The position numbers were made by a program, and so were the translations under genes. From contig DLRM01000065.1 of the NCBI GenBank assembly GCA_002500505.1, positions 1 through 22,602 of the forward strand: a stretch of DNA of 22,602 nucleotides, given 5' to 3'. This document shows, piece by piece, positions 16,323-22,602 of this stretch. This DNA comes from Planctomycetes bacterium UBA7888. GTDB lineage: Bacteria; Planctomycetota; UBA1135. The notes below the pieces were generated by a model. The model was not told the origin of the DNA, did not search any database, and saw only the letters and a program-made list of their open reading frames with translations. How positions within the stretch are numbered: position 1 is the stretch's first letter; each line of letters begins with the position of its first letter.

Positions 16323-18268
16323 TCTTCGTCGTCTTCTCCCGTGTAGCCCAGAGCCTTTAGTGCGGCTGCGTTATCAGCATCCGCCTCAACTCGCCCTGCC
16401 CGCTCTCGTAACAAATCATCAGCGCTTTCAACAGCTTGGATTAAAAGGGCTTGGAATTCGGAGTCGGTATCAGCCGAGAATAAATTATTTTTTTCCATTG
16501 GGTCTTGGTCGAGGTTGTACTTTCTCCAATGGGAGTTCCCTTTTGGGTCGGTAATGCGAATGAGTTTTTCGTGACCACGTCGTATGGCGTTGATGCTCCA
16601 TGCGCCGTTCCTCTCGGAGTACACCAACCTTGGTTTAGCGGGTTCTCCATGAAAGAGCGTTTTGCTTAGATTTTGACCATGGATAGGGAAGTTAAGGGTC
16701 TCCACCCCTGCAAGCGTAGCGACCGTTGGAAGCACATCCACTAATCCAACGGGCTCCTTGATGACACCAGCTTGAATGCCTGAACCAGAAAAAACTAAGG
16801 GAACCCGAACCAACTCATCAAATAAGGATTGTCCATGGAGCCATTGATTGTGGTCATAAAATTCTTCTCCATGGTCAGACGTTACGACAACAATTGTGTC
16901 CTCCATCATTCCGCGAGCTTGAAGACGATCCAGTAAGACACCCAACTCGTGATCCACATAGGCAATTTCTGCGTCGTAAAGTCGGTTGAGCCCTCGAAGC
17001 ACTTCAGGCGTTGCCTTTTTTGAATCCATGAACGGCCATGGTGGCGCATTCTTTTGAACAAACTCAATAGGGAGTACGACTGGTTCCTGGGCATCGGCGT
17101 TCAGGTAATCCACAGGTGGCGAATAAGGAGAATGCGGGTCCAGGTATTGCATATACAACATGAAGGGTTGCTCGTTTTGATAAGAGTTAATCCAGTCAAA
17201 GGCCAGCTTGTTGAGTCCGCCTGCTTGAGAATTTCGGAGGGAGTCATGCTCGTCCCCAGGTGAAGTTCCTTCTTTTTTAATCTTCAAACTTGGCAGTACG
17301 AAATTTTTGATGCCGTACATCATCAAATGTTCCACTCTCCCAATAGATGTCCGACGAAGCATAGAGGCGTGAGAATTTCCAAATACATCAAAGCCTCTAC
17401 CAAAGCCATAAACGGGCATTACTTGTGGGTTTGCGGAAAATGCGGCAGTGGAGTAGCCGCGAGATTTTAAGACTTGGGCCAAAGTGGGAAGCCCGGAAGG
17501 AAGGGCATCTTCATCTCCAATAATGTCATGGCTTTTTGGGTATAAGCTAGTCATGAGTGAGGCGACCGAGGGTCGAGTCCAGGGCGCATGAGAATAGGCA
17601 GCGTCAAAGCGAACTCCTTTGGCACTCAATTGGTCAATTACCGGGGAGGTGTTTCTTTTGTATCCATATGCCCCGAGCCGATCCGCTCTTAAAGTGTCAA
17701 TGAGAACAATTAAGAAATTAGGTGGCCTTTTCCCCGACCAAGGTTGAATCTCTAAGTCCAGAGACGCTCCCGAGTCACTTGAGACTAAAGAAACTCCACC
17801 TCCGAGGACGGAAAGGGTTACGCAAACTAAGGCACCTCGTCTTGAAGCCAGTCGTGTGCGGCTGATAAGGTGACCCAATAAAACCCCAATGGCGAATGTG
17901 AGAGCGCAAGCAGTCCAGAAAGTTGCCAAGGAGACGTCTTGTCCAATAAAAAAACCTTCTCGAAGCCACATTACTAGGACCAATGTAAAACCAATGGCTA
18001 TTATGCTCGAACAGACTTTCTTCGGACTTTGTTTGAAAATGAAGGCAAAACAGGCAGCACCCAAGAACCCCAAGAGCAATGAGTAATGGAGCTGAAGCTC
18101 AAGCAGGCTCGAGATGGGGGAGTCGGCCCCAATACCAGTTTGAGAAATAAGTAGAGTGCCCTCAATCGCGCCAATTGCCAGACCCAGGAATCCACCGATG
18201 ACCCCTCCCCAAAGAATCCGGGTGAGTATTGGCGTGGTTGCTCCTTCTCTGACCATTATGGAAATCAT
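16319..18268 (-). CDS. Polytopic sulfatase-superfamily protein with Thr at the nucleophile position
   Basis: 649 residues from ATG 18268. An N-terminal membrane part with about five helices (roughly 16-165) leads into an alkaline-phosphatase-superfamily catalytic domain. Metal motifs are LIVLIDTLRAD (Asp191), YLDPHSPY (375-382) and TSDHGEE (463-469). The nucleophile segment reads PWTRPSVASL, with Thr231 where formylglycine sulfatases have Cys or Ser. The protein ends KALGYTGEDDED. Sulfatase is the usual label, but Thr points to a phosphotransferase or phosphoesterase; the substrate is unknown. A TTG at 18301 would add 11 residues. I prefer the ATG because GGGGTGGAAG, a possible ribosome-binding site, lies just upstream. 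It is divergent from another sulfatase-like gene and converges on ispG with a 4-bp overlap. Confidence 0.88.
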   Translation of the reverse strand: MISIMVREGATTPILTRILWGGVIGGFLGLAIGAIEGTLLISQTGIGADSPISSLLELQLHYSLLLGFLGAACFAFIFKQSPKKVCSSIIAIGFTLVLVMWLREGFFIGQDVSLATFWTACALTFAIGVLLGHLISRTRLASRRGALVCVTLSVLGGGVSLVSSDSGASLDLEIQPWSGKRPPNFLIVLIDTLRADRLGAYGYKRNTSPVIDQLSAKGVRFDAAYSHAPWTRPSVASLMTSLYPKSHDIIGDEDALPSGLPTLAQVLKSRGYSTAAFSANPQVMPVYGFGRGFDVFGNSHASMLRRTSIGRVEHLMMYGIKNFVLPSLKIKKEGTSPGDEHDSLRNSQAGGLNKLAFDWINSYQNEQPFMLYMQYLDPHSPYSPPVDYLNADAQEPVVLPIEFVQKNAPPWPFMDSKKATPEVLRGLNRLYDAEIAYVDHELGVLLDRLQARGMMEDTIVVVTSDHGEEFYDHNQWLHGQSLFDELVRVPLVFSGSGIQAGVIKEPVGLVDVLPTVATLAGVETLNFPIHGQNLSKTLFHGEPAKPRLVYSERNGAWSINAIRRGHEKLIRITDPKGNSHWRKYNLDQDPMEKNNLFSADTDSEFQALLIQAVESADDLLRERAGRVEADADNAAALKALGYTGEDDED

Positions 18269-18318
18269 AACTTCCACCCCGCTCAAAATCCCCTTCCTCA
18301 AGGGTAGGATATAAAAGC
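18269..18318. promoter_or_regulatory. Shared upstream region of two divergent sulfatase-like genes
   Basis: TAGGAT (18305-18310) lies 8 nt before the plus-strand ATG at 18319. The reverse of AGGATA (18306-18311) gives TATCCT on the minus strand, which would produce a leader of about 30 nt before ATG 18268 that includes the purine-rich GGGGTGGAAG. Both genes could thus be driven from one AT-rich core. Confidence 0.4.
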
Positions 18319-19641
18319 ATGTTTGGTACCCGAGCTTTTCTTGTCAGCCTAATGGCTCTAGCCCTCCCGGTCTGCTCTCCCTCCCAGGAGGCGGAAGAAT
18401 GGAAGGCTCCGGATGTTGTTGTGGTTTTAATCGACACCCTTCGCCCCGACCACTTGGGCTTTTATGGGCACGAAACCGAAACCGCTCCCTTTTTGGCGGA
18501 AATGGCCAAGCAATCAGCGGTTTTCCATCGAGCTTACTCCACAAGCTCTTGGACTGCTCCTGCAGTTGCTTCCCTCTTTACCGGCCTTTATCCCACCAAA
18601 CATGGCATTGTTGAGGGCTTTATGGCCTTTAAGCGGAGGAATCAGCGGGGAATTGCTGCGGAAGTACTTCCATTGAATAAACTTCCAGAGGACGTCGGCG
18701 TGATGGCGGATTTCTTTAAGAAGGCTGGCTATCAAACTTTTGGCATCGCCACGAATTTGAATATTGGGTCCGAAATTGGGTTTAACCGAGCTTTTGACGA
18801 ATGGAAACTTTTCCGAAAAGATGACGCAGCGAAAGTCGGTGAACAACTTGAAGAATGGAGGGAAAAACTGGACAAGGACAAACCGTCCTTTTTCTATCTT
18901 CATTTCATGGACCCCCACATGCCCTACAACAAGCGGGCACCGTGGTACGAAAAGCAGAGTGGGAAAATGGAGGACTCTGCCGCTCGGTATGACAGCGAGA
19001 TCCGATTTTTGGACCAAGAGCTAAAAAAGATATTCACCCAATTTGGTTGGGACAAAGAGGGGCTTTTGGTTATGTCTAGCGACCATGGCGAAGAGTTTGG
19101 GGATCATGGTGGAACCGGGCATGAGTTCCAGCTTCACTCTGAGTTGAATCGAGTCCTTTTCACCTTTCGCCCTCCGGGTGGCATTGAAGGGCGAGACATA
19201 CATACGAATGTAAGCATTGTGGACATTCTCCCAACGACTCTTGCGACTGCTGGGCTAGTGGTTCCACCTGGTCTTGATGGCCAAAGCCTGCTTCCTTTAA
19301 TTCAGGGTCACAAAGATGCTCCTCAGGCGTTTGCAAACCGTACTCTATTCGCCCACCGTCTTCGCTTAGTCCCCAAACCGGCGCACTTGTGGGCGGCTAT
19401 CCGCGGACCGTGGAAACTGCTTTTCACTGAAAGTGGCCCGAAGTTATTCAATCACATCGAAGATTTTGCCGAGACGTTGGATCTTTCTCAAAAAGAGCCA
19501 GAAATTTTTATACGTCTACTTGAGGATCTTAAAGCGTTTCAAGAACTTGGCTTTCGTTCCGTAGAAAAAGTAGAAATCAAACCTGATGCAAACTTGCTCA
19601 AGGAGCTGGAAGCCTTGGGGTATTTTGAAGACGAGGAGTAA
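18319..19641 (+). CDS. Sulfatase-superfamily protein, probable lipoprotein, with Thr at the nucleophile position
   Basis: 440 residues. The N-terminus is a signal peptide ending in ALPVC (Cys19), a lipobox-like site with an unusual Pro, so lipid anchoring is likely but not certain. The catalytic domain shows VVLIDTLRPD (Asp39), FMDPHMPY (196-203), SSDHGEEFGDHG (253-263) and DILPT. The nucleophile segment is SWTAPAVASL, with Thr79 and even the usual PS changed to PA. The chain ends EALGYFEDEE. Unlike the other two superfamily members here it has no polytopic membrane domain. It shares a 50-bp upstream region with the divergent paralogue. Substrate and sulfatase versus phosphotransferase activity are undetermined. 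Confidence 0.88.
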   Translation: MFGTRAFLVSLMALALPVCSPSQEAEEWKAPDVVVVLIDTLRPDHLGFYGHETETAPFLAEMAKQSAVFHRAYSTSSWTAPAVASLFTGLYPTKHGIVEGFMAFKRRNQRGIAAEVLPLNKLPEDVGVMADFFKKAGYQTFGIATNLNIGSEIGFNRAFDEWKLFRKDDAAKVGEQLEEWREKLDKDKPSFFYLHFMDPHMPYNKRAPWYEKQSGKMEDSAARYDSEIRFLDQELKKIFTQFGWDKEGLLVMSSDHGEEFGDHGGTGHEFQLHSELNRVLFTFRPPGGIEGRDIHTNVSIVDILPTTLATAGLVVPPGLDGQSLLPLIQGHKDAPQAFANRTLFAHRLRLVPKPAHLWAAIRGPWKLLFTESGPKLFNHIEDFAETLDLSQKEPEIFIRLLEDLKAFQELGFRSVEKVEIKPDANLLKELEALGYFEDEE

Positions 19642-19647
19642 AAGCCC

Positions 19648-20844
19648 TTAGCGGCTAATAACGATTTCCCGTTCGTTTGTGGACATGTTTCGCCAGCGAA
19701 GGGCAAGTTCTTCCATTGTGGGGTTAAGCGGATCCACAAAGGTCTCGGAGCGACCGGAAGCATCCAAGGCGCGAACAACTGCGACGCAACGACGATCAGT
19801 CCACTCAAATGTGTAAGACATTTCGTCGAGCCCAGTGGAAAATAGTTCCTGATAGTAAGGGTTTGTCCCCTCATTTTGGAGGTTGATTGGGTTGAGCCAA
19901 TCAATGGTGTCGCTCGAAGCTCCAACATAAATGTGGTACTCAAGTTGTCCGGTTGTCGAGCCATTAAGCGGCAAGGACTCTGGGTCAGAAGCCTCAAACC
20001 AGTGCACGGTCATCTCGTTAAACGCTGGACCGGTTTCACCAAAGTACTTTCCTGCATTGGCAATGGCATCGAACTGGAAAATTGGAGGAACGTCATCGCC
20101 AACCTCTAGTGCACCCTCAGCAATCCAAGTAGACAATGGAGCTTTCATGTCGCTAATTCGAGCTGGAACAGACCAGTATCCAAAATGGGGAATAGGGTTG
20201 TTTACAAAATCCAAAACAAACTCATTCCAAGTCGCCTCGCCATCGTAGGGGATAACAAAGGAGGCGGAATTTAGAAAACTTGAGAAAGAGGAAAAGTCTG
20301 GCTCCACTGCGCTACTGTGGCAAGTGATGCAGCTATTGCCACTCGAGTCTTGGGTTAGCCAAAGGCTCTCCACATTCGGGCTGTAAACACTTGTTCCTGC
20401 AATGTACTTAGAAGGAAGGCGAGCAGAAGCGATTTTGGAGCTATCCGTAATGCTGCCTTCAGCATCTTCGGCGGTTACTCGGTAATAGATGGTAGAAAAT
20501 TCCATGCCATCTAGGCCCGAGTCTACAAAAGATGTCACGCCAGGAAAGGTGCTTGCGATGAGTGAGGTGTTCGAACGAGCCTCTTCAGGAGTGGCGCCGC
20601 TGTAGATGTGGTACTTCACATTCGAAGAAGCGGCGGGAGTTGCGCCGACGGCCATAGGCCACGCAAGGCTTACCGAGGAGGTACTAATGGCGCTGGCAAG
20701 GGTGATGCCATCAAAGCCGGGGCCGATATGACCCCCAGAGCTGGCGCCAGATCCTGAGGAACCGGAAAGGGCATCCGAGCCAAAACAGGAAGGTAAAGCG
20801 ACCAAAATGGCCAAAAGGAAGCGAAGGGCGGTGAAGATGCGCAT
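19648..20844 (-). CDS. Lipoprotein with a c-type heme domain between two fibronectin type III-like domains
   Basis: 398 residues from ATG 20844. The signal peptide MRIFTALRFLLAILVALPSC ends in a lipobox-like Cys20, followed by a Ser/Gly linker. A first FnIII-like domain (about 45-143; KYHIYSGATPEEA, IYYRVTAEDAEG) precedes a compact domain with one heme motif, CITCH (Cys172, Cys175, His176), and a likely distal Met233 in MKAPLSTWI. A second FnIII-like domain follows (YHIYVGASSD, CVAVVRALDASGRSE). I infer an envelope-exposed electron carrier or sensor; the family is not recognised. The frame stays open to 21012, but the extra residues resemble nothing and would precede the signal peptide. ATG 20865 is an alternative. 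It converges on the sulfatase-like gene with 6 bp between stops. Confidence 0.8.
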   Translation of the reverse strand: MRIFTALRFLLAILVALPSCFGSDALSGSSGSGASSGGHIGPGFDGITLASAISTSSVSLAWPMAVGATPAASSNVKYHIYSGATPEEARSNTSLIASTFPGVTSFVDSGLDGMEFSTIYYRVTAEDAEGSITDSSKIASARLPSKYIAGTSVYSPNVESLWLTQDSSGNSCITCHSSAVEPDFSSFSSFLNSASFVIPYDGEATWNEFVLDFVNNPIPHFGYWSVPARISDMKAPLSTWIAEGALEVGDDVPPIFQFDAIANAGKYFGETGPAFNEMTVHWFEASDPESLPLNGSTTGQLEYHIYVGASSDTIDWLNPINLQNEGTNPYYQELFSTGLDEMSYTFEWTDRRCVAVVRALDASGRSETFVDPLNPTMEELALRWRNMSTNEREIVISR

Positions 20845-20863
20845 TGGGAAATTGTCAGTGTCC

Positions 20864-20869
20864 ATTCTA
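20864..20869 (-). promoter_or_regulatory. -10-like TAGAAT upstream of the heme lipoprotein gene
   Basis: On the minus strand TAGAAT overlaps the in-frame ATG at 20865 and lies 19 nt before the preferred ATG at 20844. If used, transcription would begin after the 20865 codon, which supports the shorter start. No clear -35 is visible. Confidence 0.35.
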
Positions 20870-21016
20870 GGGGCTGACCAGCAGAAGGATACCCGATGAT
20901 TTACTCTCTGGGCGGCCTGATTTAGGGTCAATCGGGGTCTTTTAGAAGAAAGCGGCTTGAACAGAGCAGTCAGGACCCGGTAACCTACTATAAAACAAAG
21001 CCTTACGAACACTTTG

Positions 21017-21064
21017 GCTACCCCTTTGCTACCCCATTGCCTCTTCGAAAGGCGGGGCTAAAAT
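21017..21064 (+). promoter_or_regulatory. Promoter with tandem GCTACCCC repeat upstream of the GHMP kinase gene
   Basis: TTGCCT (21037-21042), a 16-bp spacer and TAAAAT (21059-21064) make the best sigma-70-like promoter in the window, 13 nt before GTG 21078. Just upstream, GCTACCCC occurs twice (21017-21024 and 21028-21035), 11 bp apart, or about one helical turn, as expected of a dimer-binding site. The spacer also contains a hairpin: CCCC, ATT bulge, GCCT, 7-nt loop, AGGC, GGGG (21032-21057). Confidence 0.45.
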
Positions 21065-21077
21065 CTGTGCTAATTTC

Positions 21078-22602
21078 GTGCCTGAGCCCGCCCTCCCCGC
21101 CTCTCTCCTCCCCTTTTCTGCCCTCCTAGCTAGCGAGGCGGATGGTTGGCTGGAACTTGACAAACCCCTTTGGCTTTCTCGTGCGCCTGGCCGGCTGAAA
21201 GTGCTTGGCGGCCCAACTGAGGCCCCAGGCACCGTCACCTTGTCCATGCCGATTTCGCGGTCGGTTTATACCGCTATCCAAAACCGAGAAGATCGAAAAA
21301 TTCGGATTCGGAGCTTGCTTCCGGATTCTTGGGGCGGTGATCGTGTTTGGGAAGGGGATATTGACACTCTTTACACTCGGAAAGGGCCGCCACGGAGTAT
21401 GGCAGTTTTGCGCCAGATATTCTCTGAGCCGGAAGACCTTTGGATGATGCGAGTTTTAGCAGTCATGTTGGGCTTACGCCGAACTCGCCAACTCAATACT
21501 CCAAAGAAAGGTTTCGACATTTTGATTTGGAGTCGTGTACCCGAAGGAACCGGTTACGGGGAGCGGGCAGCGTTTGGAGTTTCTCTTGCGCTTGCTTTGA
21601 AAGGGTCCACGGGGCTTTCCAAGAAACGAGTGGATGGCATTTTGGTTGCCCGCGCAGTGGCTCAGGGCTTTGCCGAAGTTTTGGATGACCCTATTCCAAT
21701 GACCGATGTATTGACCAGCGCATTGGGTCGCGTGGACTGTGCCCTTCAAATTGAACACGGCGCCGACCCCTCCATGCAGTGGATCCCCGTTCCTCAACAA
21801 TGCTCCTTTGCCGCCGTCGATTTAGGATTCGAGGAAACGATTCCTGAAGAGGTTCGAATGCGTCACCAAATTGGTGCTTCCATGGCGATGTCTCATTTAA
21901 ACGCTGAGATGCAAGCGCAAAAGTCGCAGGAGTATGGAGGTTGGGGACAAGTTGCGCCTACCGCTTTTGAGGGAGGGTTGCGAGCCCATGTTCCCGCCAG
22001 CGAAAAAGGCGAGACCTGGCTGAAGAAATTCAAGCGGAAGGCAGACACGAAAGAATTATCTCCCATGGTTGATTCGAGCTTTACTTATCGTCTGCGCGCA
22101 AACGCCGAGCATGAGTGCCGCGAATCAGGCCGGTCTCGCCGCCTTGTTGCGAATTTGAACGATTACTCTCGAACCATGCGAGAAACTTATCTCGCCGAAG
22201 CCGGTCGTTGTTTGGGCTCATCTCAACGTTCTTTCAAAGAGAAGTGCGGCCTGGACTTGTCTCCCGTCAGCGAATTTTTCAAGATTTTCAATGAGTCTGG
22301 CCGGAAAGGGGGAATGTTTGGTATGCGAATGGCTCTCGCCGGAGGCTGTTCGGTGTTTGCTGCTTTGGTTCACCAGTCTGCTCGCCAAGACTTGAGACAG
22401 ATGGTGGACGATTTCACCGAAAAGCATCCAGATTGCGGAAAGGGAACCGTCATTATTGGTTCCGATGATGGTGGTGTTCTCCGTAGTTGGTGGGAGGGGG
22501 TTTTGGAGCCTGCTCAGTCTGTTGACGAGGAAGGCCCTACGGGAGAGGACCAAAGCGCTACGGGAAAGGAAGAGAAGAAGGGCACCAAGTCTGCCTCCAA
22601 GT
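21078..22602 (+). CDS. GHMP kinase, L-arabinokinase/galactokinase-like, 3'-truncated by window edge
   Basis: The frame is open from GTG 21078 to the window end (508 codons, no stop). The N-terminus RAPGRLKVLGGPTEAPGTVT (35-54) matches the substrate motif of L-arabinokinase-type proteins, followed by MPIS as in that family. Asp210 in MTDVLTSALG aligns with the catalytic Asp of MDQMxSAxG. VDLGFEE, RHQIGASMA, ANAEHE, and GGMFGMRMALAGGCSVFAAL (motif 3) continue the alignment. The ATP-phosphate loop, normally GxGLSSSAA, reads GTGYGERAAFG (157-167), so the serines are lost. The visible C-terminal part is a Glu/Lys/Ser/Thr-rich low-complexity tail. The protein is either a sugar kinase with altered nucleotide binding or a non-catalytic sugar-binding homologue. 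The GTG start is chosen because it gives the usual 35-residue lead before the first motif. Confidence 0.8.
   Translation, partial: MPEPALPASLLPFSALLASEADGWLELDKPLWLSRAPGRLKVLGGPTEAPGTVTLSMPISRSVYTAIQNREDRKIRIRSLLPDSWGGDRVWEGDIDTLYTRKGPPRSMAVLRQIFSEPEDLWMMRVLAVMLGLRRTRQLNTPKKGFDILIWSRVPEGTGYGERAAFGVSLALALKGSTGLSKKRVDGILVARAVAQGFAEVLDDPIPMTDVLTSALGRVDCALQIEHGADPSMQWIPVPQQCSFAAVDLGFEETIPEEVRMRHQIGASMAMSHLNAEMQAQKSQEYGGWGQVAPTAFEGGLRAHVPASEKGETWLKKFKRKADTKELSPMVDSSFTYRLRANAEHECRESGRSRRLVANLNDYSRTMRETYLAEAGRCLGSSQRSFKEKCGLDLSPVSEFFKIFNESGRKGGMFGMRMALAGGCSVFAALVHQSARQDLRQMVDDFTEKHPDCGKGTVIIGSDDGGVLRSWWEGVLEPAQSVDEEGPTGEDQSATGKEEKKGTKSASK

Noticed and set aside
20845..21012. Longer start for the heme lipoprotein frame
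   Set aside because: The extra 56 residues would put the clear signal peptide inside the protein, and a -10-like hexamer sits between them and ATG 20844.
1..22602. CRISPR arrays, insertion sequences, phage genes, toxin-antitoxin pairs or defence systems
   Set aside because: No spaced direct repeats, transposase or integrase motifs, target-site duplications or known defence domains are visible on either strand.

Overview
The window carries 17 protein-coding genes and no rRNA, tRNA, CRISPR array or mobile element that I can see. Base composition and codon use look even throughout, so there is no sign of recent transfer. The genes suggest a Gram-negative-type bacterium (several lipoprotein signals, membrane-anchored periplasmic enzymes, a c-type heme motif). 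It uses a B12-dependent ribonucleotide reductase, makes isoprenoids by the MEP pathway and carries a RecD2 helicase. The set would fit a free-living, probably uncultivated lineage such as Planctomycetota, another PVC group or Myxococcota. The lineage cannot be fixed from sequence alone.

Layout. 18-2489 (+) class II ribonucleotide reductase; 2509-3648 (-) cysteine desulfurase; 3690-9013 (+) a three-gene run of lipoprotein aminopeptidase P, membrane sulfatase-superfamily enzyme and TMTC-like GT-C/TPR protein; 9017-11197 (-) RecD2; 11311-11517 (+) ribosomal protein bS21 followed by tandem hairpins; 11604-12698 (+) RluA-type pseudouridine synthase; 12690-13166 (-) unknown protein; 13190-13831 (+) alpha/beta hydrolase; 14078-14461 (+) hotdog thioesterase; 14455-15228 (-) radical SAM protein; 15252-16322 (+) IspG; 16319-18268 (-) and 18319-19641 (+) two more sulfatase-superfamily proteins; 19648-20844 (-) a lipoprotein with a heme domain between two FnIII domains; 21078 to the edge (+) an L-arabinokinase-like GHMP kinase, incomplete.

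Two themes stand out. First, the genes alternate strands and are packed almost without gaps. Convergent ends lie 19, 3 and 6 bp apart or overlap by 4-9 bp, and several divergent starts are only 23-50 bp apart. Shine-Dalgarno sequences are mostly absent. Instead a -10-like hexamer (TAGAAT, CAGAAT, TAGGAT, TATTCT, TATTGT, CATAAT) sits 6-9 bp before the start codon at many genes, which suggests mostly leaderless mRNAs. Second, there is an envelope and glycan theme. Three alkaline-phosphatase-superfamily 'sulfatases' all carry Thr in place of the formylglycine Cys/Ser and share an aromatic-plus-acidic C-terminus. One is translationally coupled to a TMTC-like GT-C protein, and a sugar-kinase homologue with a degenerate phosphate-binding loop closes the window. 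The most unusual items are the leaderless divergent promoters, the Thr-type sulfatase trio with the GT-C partner, the degenerate GHMP kinase and the FnIII-heme-FnIII lipoprotein.
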